Origin: Gilliamella sp. wkB108
GTDB lineage: Bacteria; Pseudomonadota; Gammaproteobacteria; Enterobacterales; Orbaceae
Assembly (NCBI RefSeq): GCF_001690195.1
Contig: NZ_LZGM01000107.1
Span: 1-43,240, forward strand
Direction: 5' to 3'
DNA: 43,240 nucleotides
Position 1 is the first letter of the stretch. Every line of letters begins with the position of its first letter. Shown in pieces: positions 1-7,817 of the stretch. Made by a program: the position numbers and the translations under genes. A model generated the notes under the pieces. The model searched no databases. It was given only the letters and a program-made list of their open reading frames with translations, and was not told the origin of the DNA.

Positions 1-765
1 GAATTGTTTAATGAATTATTGATTAGAACTAACCAACATCAATTAATATTTAATGAAAAATATTTTATTAATATAAAACCGACAAATGATAGCTTAGCCC
101 CAGATATTCGAAATTTATTACAAAAAGAATTAAAACGTTTAAATCTAACTGAGCATCAGCGAGAAAATCAATATTTTGTTTTTGAAACATCTCCAACTCA
201 ATATAATTTAACGCAATCATTAGTGTTTAATTCTGATTATCTTTTCTTATTCATTAACAATGAATTAATCCTAACATTTAAAATCAAACAGAAAATACGA
301 AAAGAGCTAGCAAATATATATAATGAATTAAATACTATTAATCTTCCATTAGCTGACCGTTATTGGCCTCCAGAAGAAAATGATGGTTTTTTTCCTATAC
401 CTGATGAATTTAACTTTTTTTTCAAGGGTATAGTTAAGGATGATTATCTTCAAGCAATCAAATTGAAAGAGTACAAAAAAATAAATTTGTTATTATTATT
501 TTCATATTCCTTTTCTGGTTCACCTCAATTATCTTTAGTTAGTCTTTCCAATAATTTTGATTTTATTGATCGTTTGGAATTAGGTGAAAATGTTGAATTG
601 GAAGATGGCGGTATTTGGAACAAGTATCTTATTGATAAAAATTACCGTGTAACAATAAAAAAATTTGAGTCTCCATATGATGGACAAAAAAAACCAACAA
701 TTTTATTAAATCAGACAAACTATATTATTAATGAAAATGGACTTTTTGTTAAATTGAAAAGATAA
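1..765 (+). CDS. hypothetical protein, 5' end cut by window edge
   Basis: The frame is open from the first base, so the gene probably begins outside the window; at least 254 residues are visible, with no start region or signal peptide to judge. I do not recognise the family. It is rich in Asn, Lys, Ile and Leu with many short beta-like stretches. Its order of motifs parallels the next gene: an 'FINI/FIND' strand, then 'FLFINNELILTF' against 'QLIFINQEIALSF', a 'NLPLA' turn, and a final unit with 'FDFIDRLEL' against 'YDLLDKILL', 'YLIDKNYRVTI' against 'YNIDENYLIERQ', and 'INENGLFVKL' against 'ITKDGKFKEI'. The two are therefore probably tandem paralogs. Lying upstream of an effector/immunity cluster, it may belong to the same accessory locus; its role is unknown. 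Confidence 0.7.
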   Translation, partial: ELFNELLIRTNQHQLIFNEKYFINIKPTNDSLAPDIRNLLQKELKRLNLTEHQRENQYFVFETSPTQYNLTQSLVFNSDYLFLFINNELILTFKIKQKIRKELANIYNELNTINLPLADRYWPPEENDGFFPIPDEFNFFFKGIVKDDYLQAIKLKEYKKINLLLLFSYSFSGSPQLSLVSLSNNFDFIDRLELGENVELEDGGIWNKYLIDKNYRVTIKKFESPYDGQKKPTILLNQTNYIINENGLFVKLKR

Positions 766-789
766 GCAGTTTACGCTTATCTTTTCAAT
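753..789 (+). terminator. 15-bp perfect inverted repeat at gene end
   Basis: A perfect 15-bp stem (753-767 pairs with 775-789) with a 7-nt loop spans the stop codon of the first gene. The right arm contains a short T-rich run (CTTATCTTTTC), but no long T tract follows. It probably acts as a terminator or a 3' stabilising hairpin. Confidence 0.55.
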
Positions 790-915
790 AAATTAGAAAA
801 ATTAAGTAACTAAAAATTAAATTGCTAAATAATTTATTACAGTGAACGATTATATATTAATTTTAAACTTTAAAATGAAGTATTGAAAGAAAATGGGAAA
901 AGTGAGGGTATATAA

Positions 916-2424
916 ATGATAAGATTAAAAAAAAATCACTGGTTAAAGCAATTAGTTTGTTTAATTTTTATCTTTAACTCTTATGTTTATGCTAAAGGGG
1001 AAAATATAGACCAAACATACTGGATTTTAGACAAATATTTTGAAAATCATCATATTATAAACCCAAATAACTTAGATTATCTAAATAATCTAAGTATTAA
1101 GTTCAAAGATAATATTTTCTTTATAAATGATAATATGTACCCTATAAAAACAGGAAAAGTTACAAATATATCTCAATTAGTACCTGAGAATTTATTACAA
1201 TCTGATTTTATTAAGAATTTCCCTTTACCAAAAGGTGAAATACATTATTTACAATTTGATTCTTCAATAGATAGTAATTTCTCGAAGCTATTATTGCCTG
1301 AACGAAAAGTAATTTACTTAAATGATCAGCTAATTTTTATTAATCAAGAAATAGCTTTATCCTTTTTAAGCCCATCTGGTAAAAATTCTTTTAAAGAAAT
1401 AAGTAAGCTCTTTCCATCTTTAAAATTACCATATAACTCCAGAATTACAGGGAATTATGTTAAAGATAATAATTATAATCTTTTTTATTATTCAGTGGTT
1501 AACGAAAATGAGTTTTATACCCATAACATTCCTCGAAATTTTATTAATTATTTAGAATTATCCAACAATAATAATTTAATTGCACAACGACATGATTATA
1601 TAACTAATATTTCTGGTATAAAACTTCCAATCATTCATAATAAAATTAGACCAATTTTAATTGAAGGGATTCAAGAAAATGGGGAGATAATAACTTATCT
1701 CTATTTATTTTCTAATAGTTATGATTTACTTGATAAAATTCTTTTAAAAAATCCTAATGGATTAACTCGAAAAAATCCTGAAACAGACGATCTTGCTAAA
1801 GGATTTATTTATTATAATATTGATGAAAATTACCTGATTGAGCGTCAACAACGTTTTGCTGATGAAACAATCGAAATACAACATTATCAAATTACTAAAG
1901 ATGGAAAATTCAAGGAAATACCCGTAGCATCAAATTGTTATAAAGAATTTGCATCTAAAGACAATAATATACATTCTAAAAAAAGCCTTTTGCTAACGAG
2001 TAACCAAGGTAATGACTATTTACGTTTTACTAATGGTTTGGACTATGATGAATTTGAAAGTTCAATCTTAACATTTAAGCCTAATGAGAAAAACTTGTGT
2101 ATTGATTACCAACAGTCTTTTCCTGTTACATTTGGTAAAATTAATTCGAAAAAATTTTTTAATAATAATGATTTATATCAACAACATGTAATTAACTTTA
2201 AAAGTTACGATATTGACATAAGTAAAGAATTGGAATATGTAACTATCCATCATATTGAAAAAACACCATTTTCAAAATTTTTATTAAATGGTAATCAAGC
2301 AATTTATATGCAAAATACCCTATTTTTTGTGAGTGAAAATCATTTTGTAGCTTACAGACAGCCTACCATCAGCAAAGTAACTTATCAAGAAGTGACTTAT
2401 GATGAAAATAATAATGTAAATTGA
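916..2424 (+). CDS. exported protein of unknown function, paralog of upstream gene
   Basis: 502 residues. The N-terminus is a good signal peptide: basic start (MIRLKKNHWLK), hydrophobic core (LVCLIFIFN), and a probable cleavage after VYA, so it is predicted to be periplasmic or secreted. The start is supported by a GAGG ribosome-binding site about 9 nt upstream. Residues from about 50 to 340 share their motif order with the preceding gene; the C-terminal third has no counterpart there. No catalytic motif is evident. The stop is TGA, and the reading frame is the same as that of the toxin-like gene that follows, so a single stop codon separates them. The C-terminal tail (TYQEVTYDENNNVN) could be a recombination junction with a former effector gene. 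Function unknown; immunity-related or cell-surface roles are guesses. Confidence 0.75.
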   Translation: MIRLKKNHWLKQLVCLIFIFNSYVYAKGENIDQTYWILDKYFENHHIINPNNLDYLNNLSIKFKDNIFFINDNMYPIKTGKVTNISQLVPENLLQSDFIKNFPLPKGEIHYLQFDSSIDSNFSKLLLPERKVIYLNDQLIFINQEIALSFLSPSGKNSFKEISKLFPSLKLPYNSRITGNYVKDNNYNLFYYSVVNENEFYTHNIPRNFINYLELSNNNNLIAQRHDYITNISGIKLPIIHNKIRPILIEGIQENGEIITYLYLFSNSYDLLDKILLKNPNGLTRKNPETDDLAKGFIYYNIDENYLIERQQRFADETIEIQHYQITKDGKFKEIPVASNCYKEFASKDNNIHSKKSLLLTSNQGNDYLRFTNGLDYDEFESSILTFKPNEKNLCIDYQQSFPVTFGKINSKKFFNNNDLYQQHVINFKSYDIDISKELEYVTIHHIEKTPFSKFLLNGNQAIYMQNTLFFVSENHFVAYRQPTISKVTYQEVTYDENNNVN

Positions 2425-2442
2425 TTAAATATTATTCATCCT

Positions 2443-3225
2443 GTGGCGATGATTGAATACTTTACTGTTTTGAATATTGTTACTTACCATATTTACCATG
2501 ACGGTGAAATCGAAAAACATATCCCTCAAAGAATAACAATTGGATTCGAGAAAAAATATAAATATATTTATCATGATAAAGATGATAATGAACATGAAGT
2601 TTGTATAGTAGATTGGCATGAAACCAACGAAAAGAAAATTGGTAAAAAATCAACAGTATTATCTACAAAAGAAAGTATTATTTCTGATGTAAATATATCT
2701 GAAGGACAAACTACTAGAAGAATACGATATAAAAATGGTGATATTGCTGAGTATGGTTCAAACAATGGGAATACATTCTGGGTATTATATAAAGCTAAAA
2801 TAGATAATATTCAACTTGTTAGAATGCCTGATGAATTGAATTACACTTATAATGGTATCAAGATTAAATACAATTTTTATAATTCGGAAAGAAAATACAC
2901 ATGTCCAGGAGCATTAACTGGATTTATAGGCGCATTAGCAGAAACAGGTTTAAAAATAGTTACAACTGGTAGTTGCTTCGTTTATGCTTCTTATTTTCCT
3001 AGTGTAGAACATATAAATGGAAAAAGTATAGATACCCTTTATTTAAATGATGCTGATGAACAAAAATTTATTAATGCAATGCATAAATTTAATTTTAATA
3101 AACAGATAACAGGAAAACATAAGAAAAAATTTGATAATGCTATACAAGAAAGCAAAGGAACTCTTCATGATTCTCATTTACATTCAGGCTTTGATGAATC
3201 TCTTATAAAGGTAATAAAAACATGA
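2443..3225 (+). CDS. predicted LAS-type peptidoglycan metallopeptidase effector
   Basis: 260 residues from GTG at 2443 (an in-frame ATG lies at 2449); neither start has a clear ribosome-binding site. The N-terminal third (HIYHDGEIEKHIP, then a YKYIYHDKD stretch) resembles linker regions I associate with type VI effectors; this is from memory. The C-terminal part shows the two LAS zinc-peptidase motifs: H190-x6-D197 inside 'EHINGKSID' and H245-x-H247 inside 'HDSHLHSG', the arrangement of M15 and MepA-like peptidases that cut peptide cross-links in peptidoglycan. There is no signal peptide, as expected of an effector delivered by a contact-dependent machine. The next gene overlaps by 4 bp (ATGA) and encodes an exported protein, consistent with periplasmic immunity. 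Missing translation signals and the same-frame stop just upstream suggest it may be an orphan toxin module detached from a larger protein. Confidence 0.65.
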   Translation: MAMIEYFTVLNIVTYHIYHDGEIEKHIPQRITIGFEKKYKYIYHDKDDNEHEVCIVDWHETNEKKIGKKSTVLSTKESIISDVNISEGQTTRRIRYKNGDIAEYGSNNGNTFWVLYKAKIDNIQLVRMPDELNYTYNGIKIKYNFYNSERKYTCPGALTGFIGALAETGLKIVTTGSCFVYASYFPSVEHINGKSIDTLYLNDADEQKFINAMHKFNFNKQITGKHKKKFDNAIQESKGTLHDSHLHSGFDESLIKVIKT

Positions 3226-3791
3226 GAAATTTAATTTATATACCTATTATTTTGTTAATTACAATATTCGCAGTATTCAATAATAAAATTGTAAGTGCGC
3301 AAGACAAAGTTATTTTAATAAATGATAGTTTACATGGGGAAAAATTGTTATCGAGTAAAGAGTTTATGTTATCTATAAATAATACTTGTCACGATAATTC
3401 TGACTTATGTACAGTTAATAAGATAAAAAAAGATTATTATCTTCAATTTAATGGACTGACTAATGATGAAATAACCATTTCAAAACTAAAAAATGATATA
3501 GAGTTAAAATTAAAAAAAGAGAAAAACCAAAATCAATTTTTTCTAAAAATAGAATTAATATCTTATAAAAATAAAGTGAAAGTAGATTCTGTAATATGTT
3601 ATGAATATATAAATGATCCAAGTAATGTTTTAGCTACAGAAAAATTATATTATTTAAATGATTATTATTTATGGACATTAGATTTCACTTATGACTTAGA
3701 ATCAATAACGGCTGATAGCTGGAATAAATATAAAATTAATACTCAATCAGGTAAATTTGAGTTAGTAGATAAATTGGTTAACAAATACTAA
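3222..3791 (+). CDS. predicted periplasmic immunity protein for the LAS-type effector
   Basis: 189 residues with an N-terminal signal peptide (MRNLIYIPIILLITIFAVF, cleavage probably after VSA). The start codon overlaps the stop of the effector gene (ATGA), so translation is probably coupled; an AAAGG sequence lies about 10 nt upstream. The mature part is Lys- and Asn-rich and contains two Cys near the N-terminus (CHDNSDLC), which could form a disulfide in the periplasm. I do not recognise the family by sequence. Assignment as immunity rests on position, overlap, size and export, which match the usual pattern for inhibitors of peptidoglycan-cleaving effectors. Confidence 0.6.
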   Translation: MRNLIYIPIILLITIFAVFNNKIVSAQDKVILINDSLHGEKLLSSKEFMLSINNTCHDNSDLCTVNKIKKDYYLQFNGLTNDEITISKLKNDIELKLKKEKNQNQFFLKIELISYKNKVKVDSVICYEYINDPSNVLATEKLYYLNDYYLWTLDFTYDLESITADSWNKYKINTQSGKFELVDKLVNKY

Positions 3792-3820
3792 ATTAATTTA
3801 TTAATTGAAATAATGTGATT

Positions 3821-4081
3821 TTTGGATTTGCCACAGCAAATGCCCAAGAACATATTAAACGTGTCACCCCTTGACATTGGTCAGGGTTTAATACAATAGA
3901 AGATAAAGCTTCAGTGGGTGAAGTATCAAAGAAACTGGCTGCTATATTAGACGTAGGTGATTGTACTGAAACTATGTTGGCATTACTCTATATTTTTAAG
4001 CAAAGTCCTATTAGTAAATTAGATAAAATTATTCCAAGAATTATTAATAAAATAAAGGAAGAAAATGCAAAAAAAAATTAA
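3821..4081 (+). pseudogene. C-terminal remnant of a polymorphic toxin/effector, nonsense codon
   Basis: One frame reads through about 86 codons with a protein-like composition (begins FGFATANAQEHIKRVTP, ends NKIKEENAKKN) and is broken only by TGA at 3872-3874. The flanking residues read P-stop-H-W, so an ancestral P-W-H-W is likely, with TGG changed to TGA. No start codon or ribosome-binding site exists at the 5' end; upstream in-frame stops cut it off. The 3' end overlaps the next gene by 17 bp, the same toxin-immunity overlap seen in the preceding module. The toxin type cannot be told from this fragment. Confidence 0.55.
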
Positions 4082-4496
4082 AGTTACAATGATATTTGTT
4101 TTACAAATTTTGATAATTTTAAGTGTAACATGTAATGTAAATGCCAAACCGATCGATTGTGTATCTATTTTTGAAGAAATAATTAAAACTAGTGATTTTC
4201 TTCCGGAAGTAACAATAAGAAAAAATTTGAAAATCGATTTATATGATATTTCAGTCAATGATGATTCAATTTTTTTCAAAGTCTATGACTCTGATACTGA
4301 AAAAAATAAATATAGAGGGATGTTGGCTGTATTAGGTTGGGTGAAATACAACTATAACCGAAAAAGCATGGAAAATATTACATATGATGAATTAAACCCA
4401 ATAAAAGTTATTTATGACAAAAATTTAGAAAAAAAATTTAATGAATGTTTGGGTTTTCATAAAATAAATATAAAAGATCTTGCCACTTCAGAATAA
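4065..4496 (+). CDS. exported protein, probable orphan immunity protein
   Basis: 143 residues with a clear signal peptide (hydrophobic IFVLQILIILSVTCNV, cleavage probably after VNA). An AAGGAAG ribosome-binding site precedes ATG 4065. The mature domain contains two Cys (CVSIF near the N-terminus and ECLGF near the C-terminus), a possible disulfide. It overlaps the end of the toxin remnant, so it is probably the immunity gene of a decayed module, retained because it protects against toxins of neighbours. The family is not recognised by sequence; the role is inferred from context. Confidence 0.6.
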   Translation: MQKKIKVTMIFVLQILIILSVTCNVNAKPIDCVSIFEEIIKTSDFLPEVTIRKNLKIDLYDISVNDDSIFFKVYDSDTEKNKYRGMLAVLGWVKYNYNRKSMENITYDELNPIKVIYDKNLEKKFNECLGFHKINIKDLATSE

Positions 4497-4677
4497 ATAA
4501 TAAAATAAAGCATTTTTTAACAGAGAACCAATAGGATTTAAATCCTAATAATACCGATACACCTAAATTTCCCAATATATCGACTGACGTCGCATGTAGG
4601 TATTTCTATTTTTACAGAAAAGGAAATAGATTGTTGTTCTATAAAATTTCATAGAATTTCAAAAATTGTATTAAGAC
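4497..4677 (+). other. AT-rich spacer between effector modules
   Basis: No supported gene. The stretch is interrupted by stops in all frames and probably contains scrambled remains of the upstream part of the lysozyme-like effector whose tail follows. Confidence 0.4.
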
Positions 4678-4854
4678 ATGATAACTTCTATTTCTGATCA
4701 AGATAGATTATTAACACGTATTACCGTAATTAGACGAGAATATTATACTAATTTAGCTCTTAAAGAGGATGGAACTCATACAAAAAACTATGTATTTCTA
4801 AATGGCTGGTTAAATAGAGTAGATGATTGTTTAAAGGTGAAAATTGAGGATTAG
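4678..4854 (+). pseudogene. C-terminal tail of a lysozyme-like effector
   Basis: A 58-codon frame from an internal ATG reads ISDQDRLLTRITVIRREYY and later FLNGWLNRVDDCLK. The pattern 'L..RI..IR..YY ... F..GWLNRV.D.LK' is what I know from the C-termini of lysozyme-like (glycoside hydrolase) cell-wall effectors linked to type VI secretion. The catalytic N-terminal part is missing; an in-frame TAA lies two codons before the ATG. It ends 3 bp before an exported immunity-like gene. I see it as a decayed effector end, not a functional small protein. Confidence 0.6.
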
Positions 4855-4857
4855 TTT

Positions 4858-5258
4858 ATGCGATATATATTTTTTGTTTTGCTTTTTTTATTGCATTTTG
4901 ATTACGCTTGTGCTTCAGCTATTAAGCAAACTTGGACAGAAGAAGTTCATTTAGAAAAAAATGAAATCCCTTATAGTATTTTCTCAATACAATTAAAAAT
5001 TGACACTAACAATAAAGTAGAGGGGGAATTATGTTCTATAGTTAATTATGGCAATAAAATAGATTGCCCTATACCTTTTGTATCTAAATTAATCAATAAT
5101 GAAATCGAAGTTCATTTTGATAGTACTTTTGGTGGTAAAATGGTGTAGCTATTATTAGACTGCAAGAAAAAAATTTAATTTGGGATTTGATCACTATTCC
5201 AAACGGAGAATATTATTTTACGAAGAAAGCGAAATTACTTCCTGAAAATATTAAATAA
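4858..5258 (+). pseudogene. frameshifted periplasmic immunity-like gene
   Basis: The gene starts with a signal peptide (MRYIFFVLLFLLHF, cleavage around CASA) and a GAGGA ribosome-binding site. Translation as given stops at TAG 5146-5148 after 96 residues (..FDSTFGGKMV). Adding one A to the AAAA run near 5140 restores a frame that continues GGKNGVAIIRLQEKNLIWDL and ends LLPENIK at TAA 5256-5258, giving about 133 residues with consistent beta-rich composition. It is therefore most likely a one-base deletion in a homopolymer, either a real inactivation or a sequencing error. It follows the lysozyme-like effector tail directly, so it is probably that effector's immunity gene. Confidence 0.65.
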
Positions 5259-5524
5259 CATTGATGATTTTTATCCAATTAATATTGGAGTTAATGAAAG
5301 TACGAATGGTTTTACTAAAAGTATTAAAGAAAGAGATAAACAGCATCGGGGAAAACTAACTCAATAGTGTAAAGAGTAATTGATAATTATTGTATTAGCT
5401 TATAAAAAAACATTACTGCCATTAAAAATGAAGTAAAGGTAATTCGGGTCGTTCAACCCGATGATAGTTTATTAACATAAATTTTATGTCATCACCCTAG
5501 CAAGCGCTTTTATGATTTCATTTT
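5259..5524. other. intergenic junction between effector island and element remnant
   Basis: No convincing gene. A 34-codon open stretch (5263-5367, DDFYPINIGVNESTNG at its start) has protein-like composition but no start signal and could be another fragment. A 6-bp hairpin (5444-5449 with 5456-5461, loop of 6) has no T tract. This is where the toxin island gives way to the phage-like primase remnant. Confidence 0.4.
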
Positions 5525-6550
5525 TTATGTTTGATCTTCAGCTTTTGGTAACCAATTTTGGCAATTGTTTATATTAAGTTCTAAATTAGTCTTTATTCCC
5601 TTGTTCCCTCGTTTACGGACATAGTTTTTACCGTTTTCTTTCAATGCATAATTTATCGATATCCCGAACTGAGTTAGTGATAATGGATTGTTTAACCCTG
5701 TATTTCGGACATACTCAATATAAGCATGATATAAATATTTCTTAGGGTTAAATGGTATTATGCCTAAATTGCCAATTAACATCCCATTAGGATAATCAAG
5801 GGCATCAAGATAACTACAAAAATCGACTAGGTGGTCAGATTCGCGTTTAATTGCGGTTGCTTCCTCTGACTGTTGTTGCTTGTGTAGTCTTTCTTTCGCT
5901 TCTGTAGGGTTAGTAAACTCATTTAATAGTAATCTGACAATAGAGGGGAGTTCTTGCTCTATTTTGCTGACCAAATTTAAATCTCGCTCTTTTTCAGGGA
6001 TAACCTCGCCAAAGTGAAAGATTACTCTGCGCCGAGATATACCGCCGTTACGCTCGTTAAATCGCATTGCTTCGTTATTTATTACCAATACCACGGCAGG
6101 GATTTTACAGGAATAGGGTTGCTTGTGTTTTGGGTCTATTGCGACTTCATCACCTCCAGTAATTGCTTTTAAACCTGCACCACTGCCCATGTAGCGCGGT
6201 TGGTCGGGTAATATAACCAATGAATACCCCACGATTAAGGCTCTATCTCTTGCCTTTTCTAAAGAGTCCATTGTGCCTATTACGGTATTACTTTTACCAG
6301 ATAACATGGTCGCGATTTCAGCAAAAACACTTTTACCGCTACCGCCTGCGCCTGTAACTTCTAGGAACAATTGCCAGTCATGCCGATTGGCTAATATCAT
6401 ATATAGCGAAGCAAGGATATTTTTAGCTTTATCTTGATTACCTGATACTCTTTTTAGCCATTTAGCAAAATTCGGGGCGTGAGTTTCAAAAGATTCATTT
6501 TCCTTGGCTGGATGCTTACGGAATACTAAAATAGCCTTTAAAGCTTGATA
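5525..6550 (-). pseudogene. 5'-truncated P4-like primase/helicase (D5 family)
   Basis: The frame is open from 6550 to 5525 (342 codons), but the first in-frame ATG is at 6400 and lies inside the conserved domain, so the N-terminal part is missing; intact P4-type primase/helicases are over 700 residues. The superfamily 3 helicase signatures are clear: Walker A GAGGSGKS, about 17 residues after that ATG; a Walker B-like region VILPDQPRY; the asparagine-containing VLVINNEA; and the arginine-rich GGISRRRVIF. A basic C-terminal winged-helix-like tail follows. In satellites and plasmids this protein starts replication. An in-frame TAA at 6551-6553 and the tRNA gene 55 bp further indicate that the 5' part was lost when an integrated element decayed. 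No integrase is visible. The remaining protein is probably not functional. Confidence 0.75.
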
Positions 6551-6605
6551 TTACAGGATTTAGTGTGCTTTAGTGGGTTTAAAAGAATCTTACGGAATAG
6601 TGAAT

Positions 6606-6681
6606 TGGTGGAGCCAAGGGGGATCGAACCCCTGACCTCAACGCTGCCAGCGTTGCGCTCTCCCAGCTGAGCTATGGCCCC
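6606..6681 (-). tRNA. alaW: tRNA-Ala (anticodon GGC)
   Basis: The reverse strand folds as a 76-nt tRNA. The acceptor stem GGGGCCA pairs with TGGCTCC, followed by ACCA. The D arm is AGCTCAGCTGGGAGAGC, the anticodon stem CAACG/CGTTG holds loop CTGGCAG (anticodon GGC), and the T arm contains GGTTCGATCC. The CCA is encoded. It marks the right boundary of the element remnant; tRNA 3' ends are common integration sites for P4-like satellites. No second copy of the tRNA 3' end was found on the left, so the attachment duplication is outside the window or lost. Confidence 0.97.
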
Positions 6682-6774
6682 AATTAAATGGGATAAAACT
6701 GTGGCTAATAATATGCAACTAGACAATAAGTGTCAATCTATTTGATATTACTTGCCTAAAATACAATCAAAGTG

Positions 6775-6799
6775 AACTCTGCCAGTAGGTGGCAGAGTT
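6775..6799 (-). terminator. 10-bp hairpin downstream of secF
   Basis: A perfect 10-bp stem (AACTCTGCCA / TGGCAGAGTT) with a 5-nt loop lies 7 bp past the secF stop. The T run is on the plus side (GTTTTAATAATT), so as a classic terminator it reads better in the plus direction. It may work both ways. Confidence 0.55.
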
Positions 6800-6806
6800 T
6801 TAATAA

Positions 6807-7808
6807 TTAACGCAGTATTGAGGGTTGATCCGCCCCTTCTGCTTCAATTTTTGGTGGCATGAAGTGTTCACGTTTGACACCTAATTTAAGTGACATGTAT
6901 GCAGCTACATAGATAGAAGAGATTGTACCAAGTAATATCCCAACACCTAATGTTTCTGAGAAGCCTTTCAACATGCTACCACCAAAAATATACAGGATAA
7001 TGACTACGGCAAGCGTTGTTCCTGAAGTCATTAATGTTCGGTGTAGTGTTTGAGTTAGCGAGATGTTAATCACGTCGTAAGGTGATGCTCGGCGAATTTT
7101 TCTGAAATTTTCACGAATACGGTCAAATACCACAATTGTGTCATTAAGAGAATAACCTATAATAGATAACATTGCTGCAATAATCGTTAGATCTAACTCT
7201 CTATCAAAGAGTGATAAATAACCCGCAGTGATAACTACGTCATGCGCTAATGCAACAACCGCACCCGTACCAAATCGCCATTCAAAACGAAAGGCTATGT
7301 AGATTAAGATACAAACGAGTGCTGCACAAATCGCTAAAATACCGTCTTGTGCAAGTTCTGCTCCAACTGTTGGTCCAACAAATTCGATACGTTTTATTTG
7401 TGCATTAGCATCAATATCTTTATGTATTAGATTCGAAATTTTAGATCCTAAATTATTATCGATAGTTGTTGATACTGTGCCATCTTCTTGTTTGTCGGTC
7501 GCTAAGCGGATAATGATATCTTTACTGCTACCATAATATTGAACAATCGGTTCGTGATAACCTGCCTGACGTAAACTTTCACGCAGATCATCAAGATTTA
7601 TCGATTTTGTTACTGTCAATTCAATGGTTGTACCACCAGTGAAATCTTGGCCTAAATTAAATCCTTTGGTAAACATCACCACAAATGATGCCACAACCAA
7701 TAACATTGAAATAACAAAGGCGACAAAACCAAATTTTAAAAAGTCGAGGACTCTGCGACCATGATTTAATTCTCTAACATCATGATTTTCTTTCTTATTA
7801 GTAATCAC
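6807..7808 (-). CDS. secF: protein translocase subunit SecF
   Basis: 333 residues, close to E. coli SecF (323). The protein forms with SecD and YajC the proton-driven accessory complex that helps SecYEG release exported proteins. Seen here: first membrane helix near residues 30-50, the conserved GQDFTGGT motif, a periplasmic P1-like domain, then five helices with GYSLNDTIVVFDRIRE, ENFRKIRR and SLTQTLHRTLMTSGTT. The C-terminus ends EGADQPSIL as in E. coli. The start is GTG 7808 with GAGG about 6 nt upstream. It follows secD by 9 bp and closes the yajC-secD-secF operon, ending in a hairpin. Confidence 0.97.
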   Translation of the reverse strand: MITNKKENHDVRELNHGRRVLDFLKFGFVAFVISMLLVVASFVVMFTKGFNLGQDFTGGTTIELTVTKSINLDDLRESLRQAGYHEPIVQYYGSSKDIIIRLATDKQEDGTVSTTIDNNLGSKISNLIHKDIDANAQIKRIEFVGPTVGAELAQDGILAICAALVCILIYIAFRFEWRFGTGAVVALAHDVVITAGYLSLFDRELDLTIIAAMLSIIGYSLNDTIVVFDRIRENFRKIRRASPYDVINISLTQTLHRTLMTSGTTLAVVIILYIFGGSMLKGFSETLGVGILLGTISSIYVAAYMSLKLGVKREHFMPPKIEAEGADQPSILR

Positions 7809-7817
7809 AATAAACCT

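Noticed and set aside
3872-3874. TGA read as tryptophan (recoding)
   Set aside because: The other genes here use TGG for Trp and TGA as a stop; the fragment also lacks a start, so a nonsense mutation in a remnant is simpler.
5444-5461. Terminator or attachment site
   Set aside because: The hairpin is short, has no T tract, and no matching copy was found next to the tRNA.
6538-6726. Small protein across the tRNA on the minus strand
   Set aside because: It is a chance open frame through the tRNA-Ala gene.
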